A program made the translations under genes and the position numbers. Shown here piece by piece: positions 63,168 to 64,000 of a DNA stretch of 64,000 nt (position 1 is the first letter of the stretch; every line of letters begins with the position of its first letter). The notes under the pieces are model-generated. The model was not told where the DNA came from, ran no database searches, and saw only the letters and a program-made list of their open reading frames with translations. This DNA comes from Helicobacter sp. MIT 05-5294 (lineage in GTDB: Bacteria; Campylobacterota; Campylobacteria; Campylobacterales; Helicobacteraceae), in contig NZ_JRPA02000011.1 of the NCBI RefSeq assembly GCF_000765675.1, forward strand, positions 1 to 64,000, written 5' to 3'.

Positions 63168-63736
63168 TTGAATGCTATTTCAGACAAGATAAATTATTTT
63201 GCTCAATTATTGCTCAAATGCTATAATAAGCCCTTGACAAAAGGAAAGAAAATAAAACCTTGCAAAAAGATTTTGTGTATTGCGTTAGGGATTTTGGCAT
63301 TGGGACTTTTTAGCTGTTGTTGGGATTCTAAATCTCAAGCTAAAGATTCTCATAAATACTTCCCGCAAACCAAAGGAGAGCTAAAAGCCCTTGTGGAAGA
63401 TAAAAGCATTTATTTAGGCGATATTGATACTTCTGCTATCATCGATATGAGTTTCTTTTTAAAAAAACAGCGCGAATTGGAGCGGAATTTAACAGATTAG
63501 AATCATGGAACACGAGTAAGGTCAAAATATGAGTCGTATGTTTAATGGGTGGGACTTCACCACTAAATCTAGACTCATGGGAGATTGATAAGGTAAAAGT
63601 CAGCACACGCAATATGTTTGATAAGCATCAAGATAATGAAGAAACCTTGCCTAATTCTTTCATACCAAAATGGTATGATGGGCGTTTGTGGGAAGAATGG
63701 GATATTGTAGAATCCGTATCGTATTGCTTTAGTTAG
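63168..63736 (+). pseudogene. DUF285/BspA-like surface lipoprotein, frameshifted
   Basis: The first frame reads a signal ILCIALGILALGLFSCC, then FPQTKGELKALVEDKSIYLGDIDTSAIIDMSFF. Later frames continue RLESWNTSKVK, MSRMFNG and LNLDSWEIDKVKVSTRNMFD. The units 'W-[ND]-x-SKVxxMxxMF' are the repeat of DUF285 (BspA-like) proteins. At least three frame changes break it. The last part (EWDIVESVSYCFS) is not repeat-like. Confidence 0.65.
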
Positions 63737-64000
63737 GGGCTTGGCTGTGAGGCTGATAGGATACACTTTATGATGCCTCAAAAACAAGCACGATTACATT
63801 TTTCAAAGGCGATAAGCAAGGAGGGGATTTAAGGAGATTTGCCTACTTTATCCAAAGGAAAATAAGTCAAATGCAAAAAAGACATGATGATATTCGAGCA
63901 TGTCTAAGCCACCATCAAGTCTCGCGAAAGACACATATAGCCGTGCATTTTAGGGCATTTATCTCCTTGTGCACGCGGGTAAATACACTTTGGATTTAAA
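63737..64000. other. No gene recognised at the window end
   Basis: Short frames such as ARKTHIAVHFRAFISLCTRVN suggest further decayed sequence, but nothing can be assigned. Confidence 0.4.

Overview
The window looks like chromosomal DNA of an epsilonproteobacterium, most likely a Helicobacter. The DNA is AT-rich with many GATTCT/AGAATC words. It carries an flgB-flgC-fliE-transpeptidase cluster, the order known from H. pylori, behind a textbook sigma54 promoter. It also has a small-subunit catalase, an MdaB-type quinone reductase and cinnamyl-alcohol-dehydrogenase-like enzymes. Two long poly-G/C tracts lie inside coding sequence. No tRNA, rRNA, insertion sequence or CRISPR array was recognised.

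Layout. 0.2-2.2 kb: katA and an ankyrin protein, convergent. 2.2-10.8 kb: a type I restriction-modification operon (hsdM, HEPN-like gene, hsdS, reverse transcriptase, hsdR) with a candidate small RNA after hsdM. 10.9-13.8 kb: a nucleotidyltransferase, a lipoprotein and a DUF262/DUF1524 (GmrSD-like) protein. 14-18.8 kb: a HAD phosphatase, paired SMR transporters and a graveyard of broken genes (VWA, Ser/Thr kinase, two DNA methylases, HNH endonuclease, an SMR remnant). 18.9-22.7 kb: TSUP and YnfA membrane proteins, a Tat aldo/keto reductase with a MerR regulator, and a Tat carboxymuconolactone-decarboxylase-like protein. 22.8-28.7 kb: a second RM locus (fused nuclease-methylase, Fic protein, S subunit switched by a G15 tract). 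28.8-35.4 kb: an acetyltransferase and a run of exported oxidoreductase-type proteins. 35.5-40.1 kb: a compact methyltransferase-HerA-NurA operon. 40-50.5 kb: EamA transporter, HxlR regulator and its divergent target, PEP carboxylase, a broken poly-G glycosyltransferase, argD, and a second alcohol dehydrogenase. 50.9-54 kb: flagellar rod and transpeptidase cluster. 54-60.4 kb: more exported redox genes around an intact type II RM pair. 60.8-64 kb: CreD-like protein, a lipoprotein and a broken DUF285-like gene.

Two themes stand out. First, at least seven defence or modification loci, intact or decayed, fill much of the first 40 kb and recur at 57-59 kb. The most distinctive intact ones are MTase-HerA-NurA and the type I operon carrying a reverse transcriptase and a HEPN-like protein. 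Second, a dispersed set of redox and electrophile-detoxification genes is driven by seven promoters with the same unusual architecture: TTGACA/T, a 19-bp spacer, TATAAT. This is the spacing used by MerR-family regulators, and two MerR genes lie in the set. Most of the encoded enzymes belong to normally cytoplasmic NAD(P)H- or FMN-using families, yet they begin with Tat (RRxF) or Sec signals. In six of them a good ribosome-binding site plus ATG sits exactly between signal and catalytic domain, as if signals had been placed in front of intact genes. These could yield both an exported and a cytoplasmic form.
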